From positions 1 through 12,987 of the forward strand of contig JAVBOP010000124.1 in the NCBI GenBank assembly GCA_031550405.1: DNA of 12,987 bases, given 5' to 3'. Below the pieces are notes generated by a model. It was not told the origin of the DNA and did not search any database. It saw only the letters and a list, made by a program, of their open reading frames with translations. Shown here piece by piece: positions 1 through 6,698 of the stretch (position 1 is its first letter; each line of letters opens with the position of its first letter). This stretch comes from JAVBOP01 sp031550405. GTDB lineage: Bacteria; Bacteroidota; Ignavibacteria; Kapaibacteriales; UBA2268. The translations under genes and the position numbers were made by a program.

Positions 1-631
1 CAAATATATTGTCCAGCATAATATGTTCTGCATCCTCTATTTCGCCGCTTTTGCTGCTATCCTCAAGTATCATTCTTATCTCTTCGGACGAGTGGTGTGC
101 CTCGTTTTCCTTTGGCGGTTCAAACCCCATAAGCCGTACAATCAGGTTGGCAGTGCCATTTAATACGAAGATGAACGGGCGAAAGAGAATGTGCATAATC
201 CGCATTGGAATAGAAGCAATAATCGTGCATTGTTCTGGATATAATATAGCTACAGACTTTGGCACTAATTCTCCTAAAACTATATGAAGTATGGTAATAA
301 GCGCAAAAGCAACAGGCAGTGCCAAACTATGTGCAATTTCAGGAGTTACGTCAATGCGGAAAGTATTGATAAGCACAAGTATCAATTTGCCGACAACAGG
401 TTCGCCTATCCAGCCCAGTCCAAGGCTCGCAAGTGTAATACCTAATTGAGTTACAGAAAGATATGAATCAAGATGCAGGACTATATTTTGTGCCAGAACC
501 GCCAGGCGGCTGCCGGCTTTTATCCGTACCCGTAGCTGCGAGCTGCGCACCTTGACAATCGCAAATTCAGTAGCAACAAAAAAAGCATTCGTCATAACCA
601 GCAACGCCGTCAGCAGTATATTTCCAAGCAT
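1..631 (-). CDS. CNNM/CorC-type (DUF21) membrane transport protein, N-terminal part
   Basis: The frame is open from an ATG at 631 to the left edge, giving about 210 residues without a stop, so the C-terminal half lies outside the window. The start is fixed by a TGA directly before the ATG. The protein begins MLGNILLTALLVMTNAFFVA and has several hydrophobic segments, a 'TEFAIVKVR' stretch after the first helix, and the motif GELVPKSVAILYPE. This is the typical DUF21/CNNM transmembrane domain. After the last helix it turns hydrophilic (EEIRMILEDSSKSGEIEDAE), the usual lead-in to the paired CBS domains, which are not in the window. Proteins of this family (HlyC/CorC, YfjD, CNNM) are inner-membrane proteins linked to Mg2+ or Co2+ export. 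Older labels call them haemolysins. No Shine-Dalgarno site is visible. The substrate cannot be told from the sequence. Confidence 0.9.
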   Translation of the reverse strand, partial: MLGNILLTALLVMTNAFFVATEFAIVKVRSSQLRVRIKAGSRLAVLAQNIVLHLDSYLSVTQLGITLASLGLGWIGEPVVGKLILVLINTFRIDVTPEIAHSLALPVAFALITILHIVLGELVPKSVAILYPEQCTIIASIPMRIMHILFRPFIFVLNGTANLIVRLMGFEPPKENEAHHSSEEIRMILEDSSKSGEIEDAEHIMLDNIF

Positions 632-936
632 TCAATTACAGATAACATAAAACAGAATTACAAAGATAAGGAAAAATAAATATATTAGCGCCAGAGGATT
701 TATACCTTTTTTTATAACAAAGTATGCTGATGCAAGGAAGCAAACCTCCTTATTATATCCAACCGCTATCAACTTTCACTTTAATACGCAATACCCAAAA
801 ACACCCTGTCAGGCGTAACAGCTATTGGCATCCGTAAAAATGTGCTGAATTTTACCGGCAATTGATTTCGCTTTTTAATAAATCCTTTTGTACCTTCGAA
901 GAATTTCAAAAAGAAATCACTACTTGCAATTAATAA
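632..936. other. Intergenic region with a possible coding remnant on the minus strand
   Basis: About 300 bases separate the CNNM start from repeat copy A. On the minus strand one frame is open for about 60 codons and ends with TAA at 781-783. It has no early ATG. Its last residues read RMPIAVTPDRVFLGIAY, which resembles the end of an outer-membrane protein strand. The open frame runs back into repeat copy A and stops at about 967. It could be a gene remnant or a chance open frame. A plus-strand box TACCTTCG at 891-898 is one base off the TAnnTTTG promoter motif. I see no other signal. Confidence 0.25.
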
Positions 937-997
937 AAAAATGTTATATTGACATTTAAATAGTTACTACTACAAGAAAACAAGGGAAATGGAGATA
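937..997 (+). repeat. Repeat copy A: promoter/5'-UTR shared with the lipoprotein gene at the other end
   Basis: This 61-base stretch matches the minus-strand sequence 12987-12932 upstream of the lipoprotein gene. Both begin AAAAATG, then share TTATATT, TTACTRCTACAA and AAATGGAGATA. Differences are mostly transitions, plus a 2-base and a roughly 7-base length difference. It ends with a Shine-Dalgarno-like GGAGA at 991-995. A TTGACA is present at 949-954 without a convincing -10 box. A nine-codon ORF (989-1018) starts inside it and is probably not meaningful. In copy B the next bases are TT and the ATG of the lipoprotein. Here about 193 extra bases follow before the equivalent point. Confidence 0.7.
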
Positions 998-1133
998 CAG
1001 GAAATCGAAGAGCAATAGCGGCAGAATAGTGAACATACACAAATACCTTTCACCGTTCTGCTGCACAACAACTTTTCATTACAACCAATAACGACATAAA
1101 TTATTAAAAAATATTCATAAATGGAGGCATATT

Positions 1134-1196
1134 ATGCACTACAAATTTAAACAACAATTTTTCAAACTATTTTATTTAATATTGGAGGTCTTATGA
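1134..1196 (+). CDS. 20-residue leader peptide coupled to the T9SS cargo gene
   Basis: A short ORF encodes MHYKFKQQFFKLFYLILEVL. It is preceded by a good Shine-Dalgarno site (GGAGG at 1123-1127). Its TGA stop overlaps the ATG of the next gene as ATGA at 1193-1196, the classic arrangement for translational coupling. Its own 3' end carries the GGAGG of the downstream gene. The bases just before its ATG (AAATGGAGGCATATT) closely resemble those before the lipoprotein ATG at 12929 (AAATGGAGATATT). This suggests the original start of the cassette was here. The peptide is basic and hydrophobic, with no recognisable attenuator codon run. It may be a translated leader, or only a chance ORF in a long 5'-UTR. 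Confidence 0.5.
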   Translation: MHYKFKQQFFKLFYLILEVL

Positions 1197-1235
1197 AGAC
1201 AACAAAAATTTTGAAATGGCTGCCGATGCTGGCGG
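1191..1235 (+). repeat. Exact repeat encoding the signal-peptide start (copy A)
   Basis: The first 43 coding bases of the T9SS cargo gene, plus the two T bases before the ATG, are identical to 12931-12887 on the minus strand. The shared codons give MKTTKILKWLPMLA. All third positions agree. Just after, the two sequences remain alignable for about 15 bases with a 3-base in-frame gap, then diverge completely. Confidence 0.9.
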
Positions 1236-2173
1236 TATTTATGCTGGCTGGAAGCTACGCATTTAGCAAGGAAGGGCACAAACTAACCTTTCGAGTGGTT
1301 GATGCCAAAGGTAATGCCGATACAGTTGTATTTGCTGTAAGAGATGGAGCAACCGATGGTATTGATCCTGAATTAGGAGAAATTAATTTATACGGACAGC
1401 CAGCAAACGGCGACTTGGATATGCGAATTATTCAGAGGACAGATGTGAACTGCGAGCCATCGCACACTTACAGAAAATACTGGCTATGTCCAGGTTTTAT
1501 TGATAAGCCTTGGGCTTGCAATTTTGCAGATTATCCTTTTGACGACTTAGGAATTGAATCCTGCTCTAACAATTTAGATTTGAAAATTGATTATAGAACC
1601 AATGCCACAATTGATGGAATATATCCTCCACCTTACATGAGAGGCGCCTTACAAGTTTATGCAAAGAATTATCCAGTCACAATATATGCTCAATTTGATA
1701 AACCGGATATAGACTCATTCTCCAGTATATCTTTATTTGGTGGTCTGTTTGATAAAGATGGAAATCAGCTAAATTTTGACTTTGGCAATCCAACTAACCC
1801 TGACTGTTGGCACTATCTTTTTGGGTATTATTATAACCGCATAGGTGAAGGTGCTATCGACACAGTTATTAGATTTAATAACGACAGTGAAAATAATTTA
1901 GTAAGTTTTGGGTATAGGATATACGGTAAATCTTCTATTTCAAAGAATGATTCAGAGATGCAGATATATCCAAATCCAAGCAAAGAGTATGTTACTATTG
2001 AAGATGGCAAAGACGGCGAAAAGTTAGAAATAGTTAGTATTGACGGAAAAGTGATAAAAACCTTCACCGTTGAAAGCTATCCATATAAGGTTGATATAAT
2101 AGAATTGACGAAAGGCATATATTACATCAGGGACAGCAAAGGCAGTAGTATTTATAAATTTGTGAAGGAGTAG
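1193..2173 (+). CDS. Secreted protein with T9SS type A C-terminal sorting domain
   Basis: The 326-residue protein starts with an n-region MKTTKILKWLP, a hydrophobic core and a likely cleavage near GSYA-FSKEG, so it is a Sec substrate. Residues of about 30-70 contain RDGATDGIDPELGE, a motif I associate with T9SS cargo proteins of this group. The last 69 residues have the type A sorting-domain layout: YPNPS at 259-263, then VTIEDG, EIVSIDGKVIKT, and a closing GIYYIRDSKG...YKFVKE. Such domains direct cargo through the outer membrane for surface attachment or release. The middle part has several Cys and aromatic residues, and I recognise no catalytic domain. The start has a strong GGAGG at 1182-1186 and overlaps the upstream leader as ATGA. 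The next ORF begins 4 bases after the stop, so the two form an operon. Cargo function is unknown. Confidence 0.9.
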   Translation: MKTTKILKWLPMLAVFMLAGSYAFSKEGHKLTFRVVDAKGNADTVVFAVRDGATDGIDPELGEINLYGQPANGDLDMRIIQRTDVNCEPSHTYRKYWLCPGFIDKPWACNFADYPFDDLGIESCSNNLDLKIDYRTNATIDGIYPPPYMRGALQVYAKNYPVTIYAQFDKPDIDSFSSISLFGGLFDKDGNQLNFDFGNPTNPDCWHYLFGYYYNRIGEGAIDTVIRFNNDSENNLVSFGYRIYGKSSISKNDSEMQIYPNPSKEYVTIEDGKDGEKLEIVSIDGKVIKTFTVESYPYKVDIIELTKGIYYIRDSKGSSIYKFVKE

Positions 2174-2177
2174 GGAG

Positions 2178-2486
2178 ATGAAAAAGTTTTTGTATATATC
2201 TTTAATAATTTTTACATGCTGTACGTTTAGTATGTTTTCACAGGATTATGCTCCTAACGGTGGCTGCTTTACTCCGAAAGGAGATTTAAAAGTATTACTT
2301 GTTTGCGTGGGTTTTGGAGCTAATGATGCTGATCTTCCAATGTACAATTGGCCTGCTACTCAAGATTTTCCTGATGAGATTGTTAATGAGGAATTGTTTT
2401 ATACCGGTTATGCTAAATTTAGCACAGACATTGATTCGCTTAGAGATATAAAAAATATTTCAAGATGGTATTATGAAATGCTTTAA
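2178..2486 (+). CDS. Truncated secreted protein, N-terminal part of a larger surface protein
   Basis: The 102-residue ORF begins MKKFLYISLIIFTCCTFSMF with a likely cleavage before QDYAPNG. The mature part runs KGDLKVLLVCVGFGANDADL and ends at NISRWYYEML. This looks like the N-terminal region of large secreted M6-type metallopeptidase-like proteins of Bacteroidota, where a 'VGFG' strand and an 'SRYYYEMS' segment come before the catalytic HExxH. That assignment is by resemblance only. No HExxH is present because the ORF stops right after YYEML. A GGGAG sits just before the ATG, and the gene follows the T9SS cargo gene by 4 bases. It is probably a broken gene. A second frame continues from 2473 to 2592. 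It could alternatively be a genuine short secreted protein. Confidence 0.6.
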   Translation: MKKFLYISLIIFTCCTFSMFSQDYAPNGGCFTPKGDLKVLLVCVGFGANDADLPMYNWPATQDFPDEIVNEELFYTGYAKFSTDIDSLRDIKNISRWYYEML

Positions 2487-2592
2487 AACTGCCGTAGAAA
2501 AAATTAATATTCCTAGCTTCAATTATCGTCATAAAGTTCTATCTCTATTTATTTTTGATATATACAAAATTACAGCGATAGTATTACAGTAA
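2473..2592 (+). pseudogene. Possible out-of-frame continuation of the truncated secreted protein
   Basis: A 39-codon frame, shifted relative to the preceding ORF and overlapping its end, reads MKCFKTAVEKINIPSFNYRH and then becomes hydrophobic before TAA. If a base was gained or lost near 2480, the two frames would join as one longer protein. The residues after the join do not show a clear protease domain. This may be a decayed tail or chance. Confidence 0.25.
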
Positions 2593-2932
2593 AGTAAAAG
2601 CGATATTAAGATTATGTAACAAGACAACTCTTTTTTTTTATACAACATTTATTAATATTTGTTCATAAAACAGCTGTATATTTCCTGCTTAATAACTTAT
2701 CCCCTTTGCTAATACAAATTTGTAGTTGCCTTACGTTATATTTGCAAATAGATTTTAAAATAAAAATCATTAATATTGCAGAAAGCGAAGAGAGTTTGAA
2801 AATTTATTTTATCAAGGAAATCTTGAAAAATTAAGTGATTTTTTATTCGGTTTAACAAACTTATTGACAAGAGAGGAGGTCGCTTCAATATGTTCATACA
2901 ATTATGCTACAAATTTGCATTAGCAAATGGTA
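2593..2932. other. Intergenic region between the secreted-protein operon and kdsD
   Basis: The 340 bases are very AT-rich. A run of eight or nine T at about 2631-2639 lacks a hairpin. A plus-strand TATATTTG at 2737-2744 matches the Bacteroidota -7 box, but has no well-spaced -33 partner and no clear gene downstream. GAGAGGAGG near 2870-2879 comes before a 24-codon ORF (2890-2964) that overlaps the kdsD 3' end in antisense. I do not consider it a gene. A perfect hairpin, ATTTGC/GCAAAT with a 4-base loop, lies at 2913-2928 just past the kdsD stop. It has no T tract, so it is at best a weak kdsD terminator. Confidence 0.35.
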
Positions 2933-3925
2933 TTACTGTCCAACAATATCGTGAATGCGGATGAGCCCGATAAGCTTTCTATCCTTTACTACAGGCAAAA
3001 CACTAATCTGCATTGCACGGTTTTCCATCAAAGCAAGCGCCTCGACGAGTGGTGCAGAATCGTTAATAGTAATAGGACTTTTTGTCATAATATTTCCAAT
3101 GACAAGCTCTTTATAATTATCATGCTTTTGCAGTACCCGGCGAATATCTCCATCTGTTAATATGCCATCCAAAGTACCTTCTTTATCTATAACACATATA
3201 CAACCCAATGGTTTACGAGACATTTCAATTAATGCTTCATGAAATTTTTTATTGTGCGATATTGTTGCTATATCGTTTATATGGTGCATAACATCTTTCA
3301 CTGACAAGGTAACAGTTCTGCCAATTTGTCCGAGTGGATGAAGGCGAGAAAAATCGTCAAGTGTAATATTTTTTACTTTCATGAGACATACTGCAAGTGC
3401 ATCTCCAAGAGCTAGGGAGACCGTTGTGCTGGTTGTAGGCGCAAGATTATACGGGCAAGCCTCGCGCTCGACAGAAGCATTCAAAATCGCATCGGAATTT
3501 CTTGCAAGAAACGAATTCGCGCTTCCCACAATCGAAATGATATTAGCAGCCCGCATTTTCAGATACGGAATAAGCTGCACAAGTTCGCTTGTATTGCCAC
3601 TTTTTGAAAGCAGTATAGCAACATCACCCTTTTGTACCATGCCGATATCTCCATGCAGAGCTTCAACTGGATGCAAGAAAACAGCAGAAGTTCCTGTACT
3701 TGATAGAGTTGCGGCTATCTTCTGTCCAATAATTCCAGACTTTCCAATTCCAGAAACGATTATTTTATTGCAGGAAGCAATCAAATTTACTGCCTTTTCA
3801 AAATCGGTATTAAGCAGATTTTTCGTATGTTCTAATGAGGCAATCTCCATATCGAAAACCCTTTTGGCATTACCTATTATAAGTTCTTTATTTTGCATGT
3901 AATTATCTTTTTTTATCATGTGCAT
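2933..3925 (-). CDS. kdsD: Arabinose-5-phosphate isomerase (KdsD/KpsF family)
   Basis: The protein interconverts D-ribulose 5-phosphate and D-arabinose 5-phosphate, the first step of Kdo synthesis for lipopolysaccharide, in the cytoplasm. An N-terminal SIS sugar-isomerase domain (about residues 40-180) shows SGIGKSGIIGQKIAATLSS, a HPVEALHGDIG segment, LSKSGNTSE and PTTSTTVSLALGDALAV. The family-typical FSRLHPLG follows. Two CBS domains (about 205-330) include VMHHINDIATIS and LDGILTDGDIRRVL and close with IGLIRIHDIV. The length of 330 residues is normal. Start alternatives are Met3 (3919) and Met10 (3898), and Met10 would give the more usual 321 residues. None has a clear Shine-Dalgarno site. 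No other Kdo gene is adjacent. A capsule-type KpsF or a GutQ paralogue cannot be excluded. Confidence 0.94.
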   Translation of the reverse strand: MHMIKKDNYMQNKELIIGNAKRVFDMEIASLEHTKNLLNTDFEKAVNLIASCNKIIVSGIGKSGIIGQKIAATLSSTGTSAVFLHPVEALHGDIGMVQKGDVAILLSKSGNTSELVQLIPYLKMRAANIISIVGSANSFLARNSDAILNASVEREACPYNLAPTTSTTVSLALGDALAVCLMKVKNITLDDFSRLHPLGQIGRTVTLSVKDVMHHINDIATISHNKKFHEALIEMSRKPLGCICVIDKEGTLDGILTDGDIRRVLQKHDNYKELVIGNIMTKSPITINDSAPLVEALALMENRAMQISVLPVVKDRKLIGLIRIHDIVGQ

Positions 3926-3998
3926 AATTTTTGTTTTGCAAGCAACACGTGCTATTTTTATTCAAGCAAATATGCAGTGCATCATATTATATTTTGCA

Positions 3999-4006
3999 CA
4001 AATATA
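3999..4006 (-). promoter_or_regulatory. Candidate kdsD promoter box (TATATTTG)
   Basis: Read on the minus strand this is TATATTTG, matching the TAnnTTTG -7 element of Bacteroidota promoters, 74 bases upstream of the annotated kdsD start. A near-perfect palindrome, ATGCAGTGCAT, lies between it and the gene at 3972-3982 and could be an operator. No clear -33 TTTG is visible in the T-rich sequence upstream. Confidence 0.4.
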
Positions 4007-4104
4007 TAAAAAAAGTAAAATATAATATAATTTCGTGGAATTAAAGATGCTATGTTTTGTAGTTAGCTATTATGAATTTTGCAAATAACCATGTAATTCG
4101 GGTC

Positions 4105-4135
4105 TTGTGAACCCCAGATACATTTCGTATATTTG
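4105..4135 (+). promoter_or_regulatory. Candidate promoter for the exported protein at 4242
   Basis: TTG at 4105-4107 is followed after 20 bases by TATATTTG at 4128-4135. This fits the Bacteroidota arrangement of a -33 TTTG and a -7 TAnnTTTG with about 19-21 bases between. It lies 106 bases upstream of the ORF start. Together with the minus-strand box at 3999-4006 it makes 3926-4241 a divergent promoter region. I see nothing else in that stretch. Confidence 0.5.
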
Positions 4136-4241
4136 CAATTATTTAATTTTAAGCTATTTATAAATCTATGAACTAATTGTTACATGATTTTATTATGAGA
4201 ATATTTTCATTTTTTTATAGTACCAAATTATATTATGAATA

Positions 4242-5357
4242 ATGATGCTGAAAAAAATTATTATTGAGATGAATTTTAAAATACACTATAAGTATATGAT
4301 ATTGTATATAATTACAATTTGTGTCCTTATATTTGCAATGCAATATCCTGTTTTTGCAGAGCCAAAGGAATATAAATATTGGGGTGATGATTACTTCGAA
4401 AATGATACATTGAAATTGCCCGATTCTATATCCCAAAAGCCGGCATTGGAAACCTCAACAGGCTTTTTTCCTAAGCCTTTATCGGATTGGAACATCAATT
4501 TGGTGGCACTTAACCCTTGGGATAACCACTGGAACACATCAAATGGCATCGATATAAGTCATGAATTTCCTGTTACTAAGCATATTTTCCAAACTACACC
4601 GCCAATAGATAAGGATGACTTTGAGGACAAGACCGAAAATAAAAAGCCATTTTCAGACGAAAATGAGCATGGCTGGATTCATAACTTGTTCAGCAATGAT
4701 GGTTACAGATATTATGGCGTTTCTTTTGACTACACAATTCCCAAACTGCACACTAAATTTTCGCTGCAGACGGGATATTGCAATGAGCCGGTATACCTTT
4801 ATTCGCCTCTTGTCACTAAATATTTTTTAAATTATGCGGGCGAAAAACAAAGTTTTCAAGAATGTTCTGTTATCGAAATCTGGGATCAAAGCATCAAAAC
4901 GTCCATCAATCTTAAGCATCCTGTATATGGTGCATTTATGAAGGAAAGTGCAAGCAATACAAGCTATTTTACCTACTACTATATTGCGTATGGCATTGGA
5001 TGCGATATTGTGCTGGATTCAAAAGTGTCGAGATATAATTACATTCTTTCGCCGAATGATTATTTCAGGTATATTGATGGCAAAATTAAGGAAGATGCTT
5101 TTTATGAAGAAGCGTACCATGGATATGAAAAATATAGATTTAATTATAATATAGGCATTGGCTGGATAATGAGTATAAATGGCACCGCCAATGGCGGTGC
5201 CACAAGTTTTGAGGTAGGTTACACAGGTTCGATAAATTCTTTATTAAAAAACCAAGAGCTAAAGCGGCGTGGCTTGTATACATCGATAAGTCTGAGTGTA
5301 ACTACTTTAATATCAATAATTAAAGGCTTAGGCTATATTTTGGGCATAACATGGTAG
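4242..5357 (+). CDS. Hypothetical exported protein, possibly outer-membrane beta-barrel
   Basis: I do not recognise this 371-residue protein. It starts with a positively charged segment and a long hydrophobic stretch (about residues 19-35), ending at YPVFA before EPKEYKYWGDD, a plausible signal peptidase I site. An alternative start at Met10 (4269) would give a more normal 30-residue signal peptide. The mature protein is rich in Tyr, Trp and Phe, with alternating patterns such as YYGVSFDYTIPKLHTKFSLQ and RFNYNIGIGWIMSI, which look like beta strands of an outer-membrane protein. It ends in a hydrophobic LSVTTLISIIKGLGYILGITW without a T9SS domain. It stands alone: kdsD is divergent and frr convergent. 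A perfect GC-rich hairpin lies in its 3' part. Confidence 0.75.
   Translation: MMLKKIIIEMNFKIHYKYMILYIITICVLIFAMQYPVFAEPKEYKYWGDDYFENDTLKLPDSISQKPALETSTGFFPKPLSDWNINLVALNPWDNHWNTSNGIDISHEFPVTKHIFQTTPPIDKDDFEDKTENKKPFSDENEHGWIHNLFSNDGYRYYGVSFDYTIPKLHTKFSLQTGYCNEPVYLYSPLVTKYFLNYAGEKQSFQECSVIEIWDQSIKTSINLKHPVYGAFMKESASNTSYFTYYYIAYGIGCDIVLDSKVSRYNYILSPNDYFRYIDGKIKEDAFYEEAYHGYEKYRFNYNIGIGWIMSINGTANGGATSFEVGYTGSINSLLKNQELKRRGLYTSISLSVTTLISIIKGLGYILGITW
5181..5201 (+). repeat. Perfect 9-bp hairpin inside the coding sequence
   Basis: GGCACCGCC and GGCGGTGCC are perfect inverted repeats separated by AAT, giving a 9-bp GC-rich stem with a 3-base loop. It encodes NGTANGGAT in the reading frame. It stands out strongly against the AT-rich surroundings. 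Confidence 0.9.
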
Positions 5358-5392
5358 GGCAGAGCCTGTGCTATTGCTTTATGTATTTTTAC

Positions 5393-5429
5393 CAAAAAAA
5401 AGCCTCGCTATTGGGGAATGCAGCGAGGC
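5393..5429 (-). terminator. Rho-independent terminator of frr
   Basis: An 8-bp perfect stem (GCCTCGCT at 5402-5409 pairing with AGCGAGGC at 5422-5429) has a 12-base loop. On the minus strand it is followed by a run of eight T (5401-5394). It starts 18 bases past the frr stop. It may also slow convergent transcription from 4242-5357. Confidence 0.9.
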
Positions 5430-5446
5430 AATTAAATGAATTATAA

Positions 5447-6007
5447 TTAATTTTCCATCAAATCTTTTTCTTTGACTGCCAGCAAATTGTCAATATCCTT
5501 AATAAAATTATCGGTGAGTTTTTGGATTTCGTCCTCGCCTTTTTTGCGCTCATCCTCTGCAAACTCCTTATTCTTTTCAGCCTTTTTCAACGTCTCAATC
5601 TGGTCGCGCCTGATGTTTCTTATCGCTATTTTTCCATCCTCTGCATGTTTTTTGCACATTTTAACAAATTCTTTGCGACGTTCTTCCGTCAGCGGTGGCA
5701 CAGGAATACGCAATATTGTGCCATCATTTTGCGGATTAAATCCAAGGGCAGCAACCTGAATAGCCTTGTCAATAGCCGAAAGAGTGGTTCTATCAAACGG
5801 CTGCACAACGATAGTGCGGGCATCAGGAGTAGAAATACCAGCAATTTGGCTGATTGGGGTAGGGGTACCATAATAGTCCACACGAACGCCATCAAGCAAC
5901 GAAGCCGTTGCTCTGCCTGTGCGAACCTTGGAAATCTGTGATTTGCAATGCTCCAAAGCTTTGTTCATTGCTTCTTTTGTTTGTGTTAAATTTTCTTTTA
6001 CTGTCAT
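5447..6007 (-). CDS. frr: Ribosome recycling factor
   Basis: RRF works with EF-G to split post-termination ribosomes in the cytoplasm and is essential in most bacteria. The 186-residue length is standard. The sequence shows the family hallmarks in order: KVRTGRATASLLDGVRVDYYG (about 27-47), TPISQIAGISTPDARTIVVQPFD, the IDKAIQVAALGFNPQNDGTILRIPVPPLTEERRKE core, and a long C-terminal helix ending NLLAVKEKDLMEN. It is transcribed alone, with its own terminator downstream and another terminator separating it from the ECF operon upstream. The common partner pyrH is absent here. No Shine-Dalgarno site is seen before the ATG. Confidence 0.98.
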   Translation of the reverse strand: MTVKENLTQTKEAMNKALEHCKSQISKVRTGRATASLLDGVRVDYYGTPTPISQIAGISTPDARTIVVQPFDRTTLSAIDKAIQVAALGFNPQNDGTILRIPVPPLTEERRKEFVKMCKKHAEDGKIAIRNIRRDQIETLKKAEKNKEFAEDERKKGEDEIQKLTDNFIKDIDNLLAVKEKDLMEN

Positions 6008-6051
6008 TTTTAGCTATAATTTATTAGATATATCCATTATTTTATAGATTA

Positions 6052-6059
6052 CAAATATA
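6052..6059 (-). promoter_or_regulatory. Candidate frr promoter box (TATATTTG)
   Basis: On the minus strand a T run is followed by GTATATTTGTA, a match to the Bacteroidota -7 motif, 45 bases upstream of the frr ATG. The same T-run/GTATATTTGTA string occurs before the sigma-54 activator at 8220-8236. An inverted repeat (TTTCCA/TGGAAA, 6086-6104) sits where a -33 region or operator would be. There is no clear TTTG at -33. Confidence 0.5.
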
Positions 6060-6138
6060 CAAAAAAAAGCGATATTTTTTTCACTTTTCCACACAGTATG
6101 GAAAGTTTTATGAATAATTTTTCATAAAATATATCAGC

Positions 6139-6175
6139 AAAAAAAAGCCCGATATATTTGATACTTATAACGGGC
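6139..6175 (-). terminator. Terminator of the ECF sigma operon
   Basis: GCCCG (6147-6151) pairs with CGGGC (6171-6175). Inner TATA/TATA pairing gives a bulged longer stem. On the minus strand eight T follow (6146-6139). It lies 35 bases past the stop of the last gene of the operon. Confidence 0.85.
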
Positions 6176-6209
6176 AATAAATTTATGATTGGGTCTGATT
6201 GCCAGATTT

Positions 6210-6698
6210 TTATCTTCTGTCTTTGTCTCTACCTTTGCCTCGGCACTCAATTAAAGCATTATTGAGATTGCGGAAGAAAGTATGTTCAAATAAAATGTAC
6301 TTTGCGTAAGCCACGTCATTTAATGCGTTTCGCATATCTTTTTGCTTTTCGGTTATTGTAGCATTCAGCTCATCTTGCAAGGTTATAATCTTGTCAGACT
6401 TTGCCTTAATATCGGGTAACTGCTTGTCAATTGATTGCCTTAGGTCATTTGTAGCCACTTTCATTGCCTCAAATTTATCATCAATTTTCTTTTCATAAGC
6501 AGTATATTTTGCCAAAAACTTATCCGCTTCATCTTCAGATAAATTCAAAGCTTCCAGCATTTTCATTTTTTTCACCATCTCTATGCGTTCTTTGGACTTG
6601 GGCGCTTTGCCTTTGCGCTGTGAATACATATCTTGTGAGTTCGTAGAAAAAATCACAATAAAAAGTGTGAAAAATAGAGCAAACTTAATTCGTTGCAT
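6210..6698 (-). CDS. Periplasmic Spy/CnrX-like helical protein, third gene of the ECF operon
   Basis: The 162-residue protein has a signal peptide (MQRIKFALFFTLFIVIFSTN, cleavage near residue 21). A charged, almost entirely helical mature part follows, containing MVKKMKMLEALNLSEDEADK, FEAMKVATNDLRQSIDKQLP and AKYILFEHTFFRNLNNAL. This pattern resembles the LTxxQ/Spy/CpxP and CnrX/RcnB-like periplasmic proteins, which respond to misfolded protein or metal. Only one His and one Cys are visible in the mature part, so a CnrX-like metal site looks unlikely. Its start overlaps the anti-sigma gene by 14 bases, indicating translational coupling. A role as periplasmic sensor feeding the anti-sigma factor is inference from position. 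Confidence 0.75.
   Translation of the reverse strand: MQRIKFALFFTLFIVIFSTNSQDMYSQRKGKAPKSKERIEMVKKMKMLEALNLSEDEADKFLAKYTAYEKKIDDKFEAMKVATNDLRQSIDKQLPDIKAKSDKIITLQDELNATITEKQKDMRNALNDVAYAKYILFEHTFFRNLNNALIECRGKGRDKDRR

Noticed and set aside
1106..1122. 17-base string AAAAAATATTCATAAAT, repeated at 9878-9894
   Set aside because: Identical, but composed almost only of A and T. A rough count shows one such match in 13 kb of AT-rich DNA is expected by chance.
1230..1246. GG-N10-GC sigma-54-like promoter (TGGCGGTATTTATGCT)
   Set aside because: It lies inside the signal-peptide codons of the T9SS gene and matches only the minimal GG/GC core.
2890..2964. 24-codon ORF with upstream GAGAGGAGG, antisense to the end of kdsD
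   Set aside because: Spacing to the ATG is long, there is no signal-peptide pattern, and it overlaps a well-supported gene. Kept only as a note.
3381..3902. 173-codon plus-strand ORF opposite kdsD
   Set aside because: It is a shadow of kdsD, which has full domain support on the minus strand.
4615..5154. Plus-strand ORFs in other frames within the exported protein gene
   Set aside because: They are basic, Met/Ile-rich shadows with no ribosome site. The 371-residue frame has a signal peptide and coherent composition.
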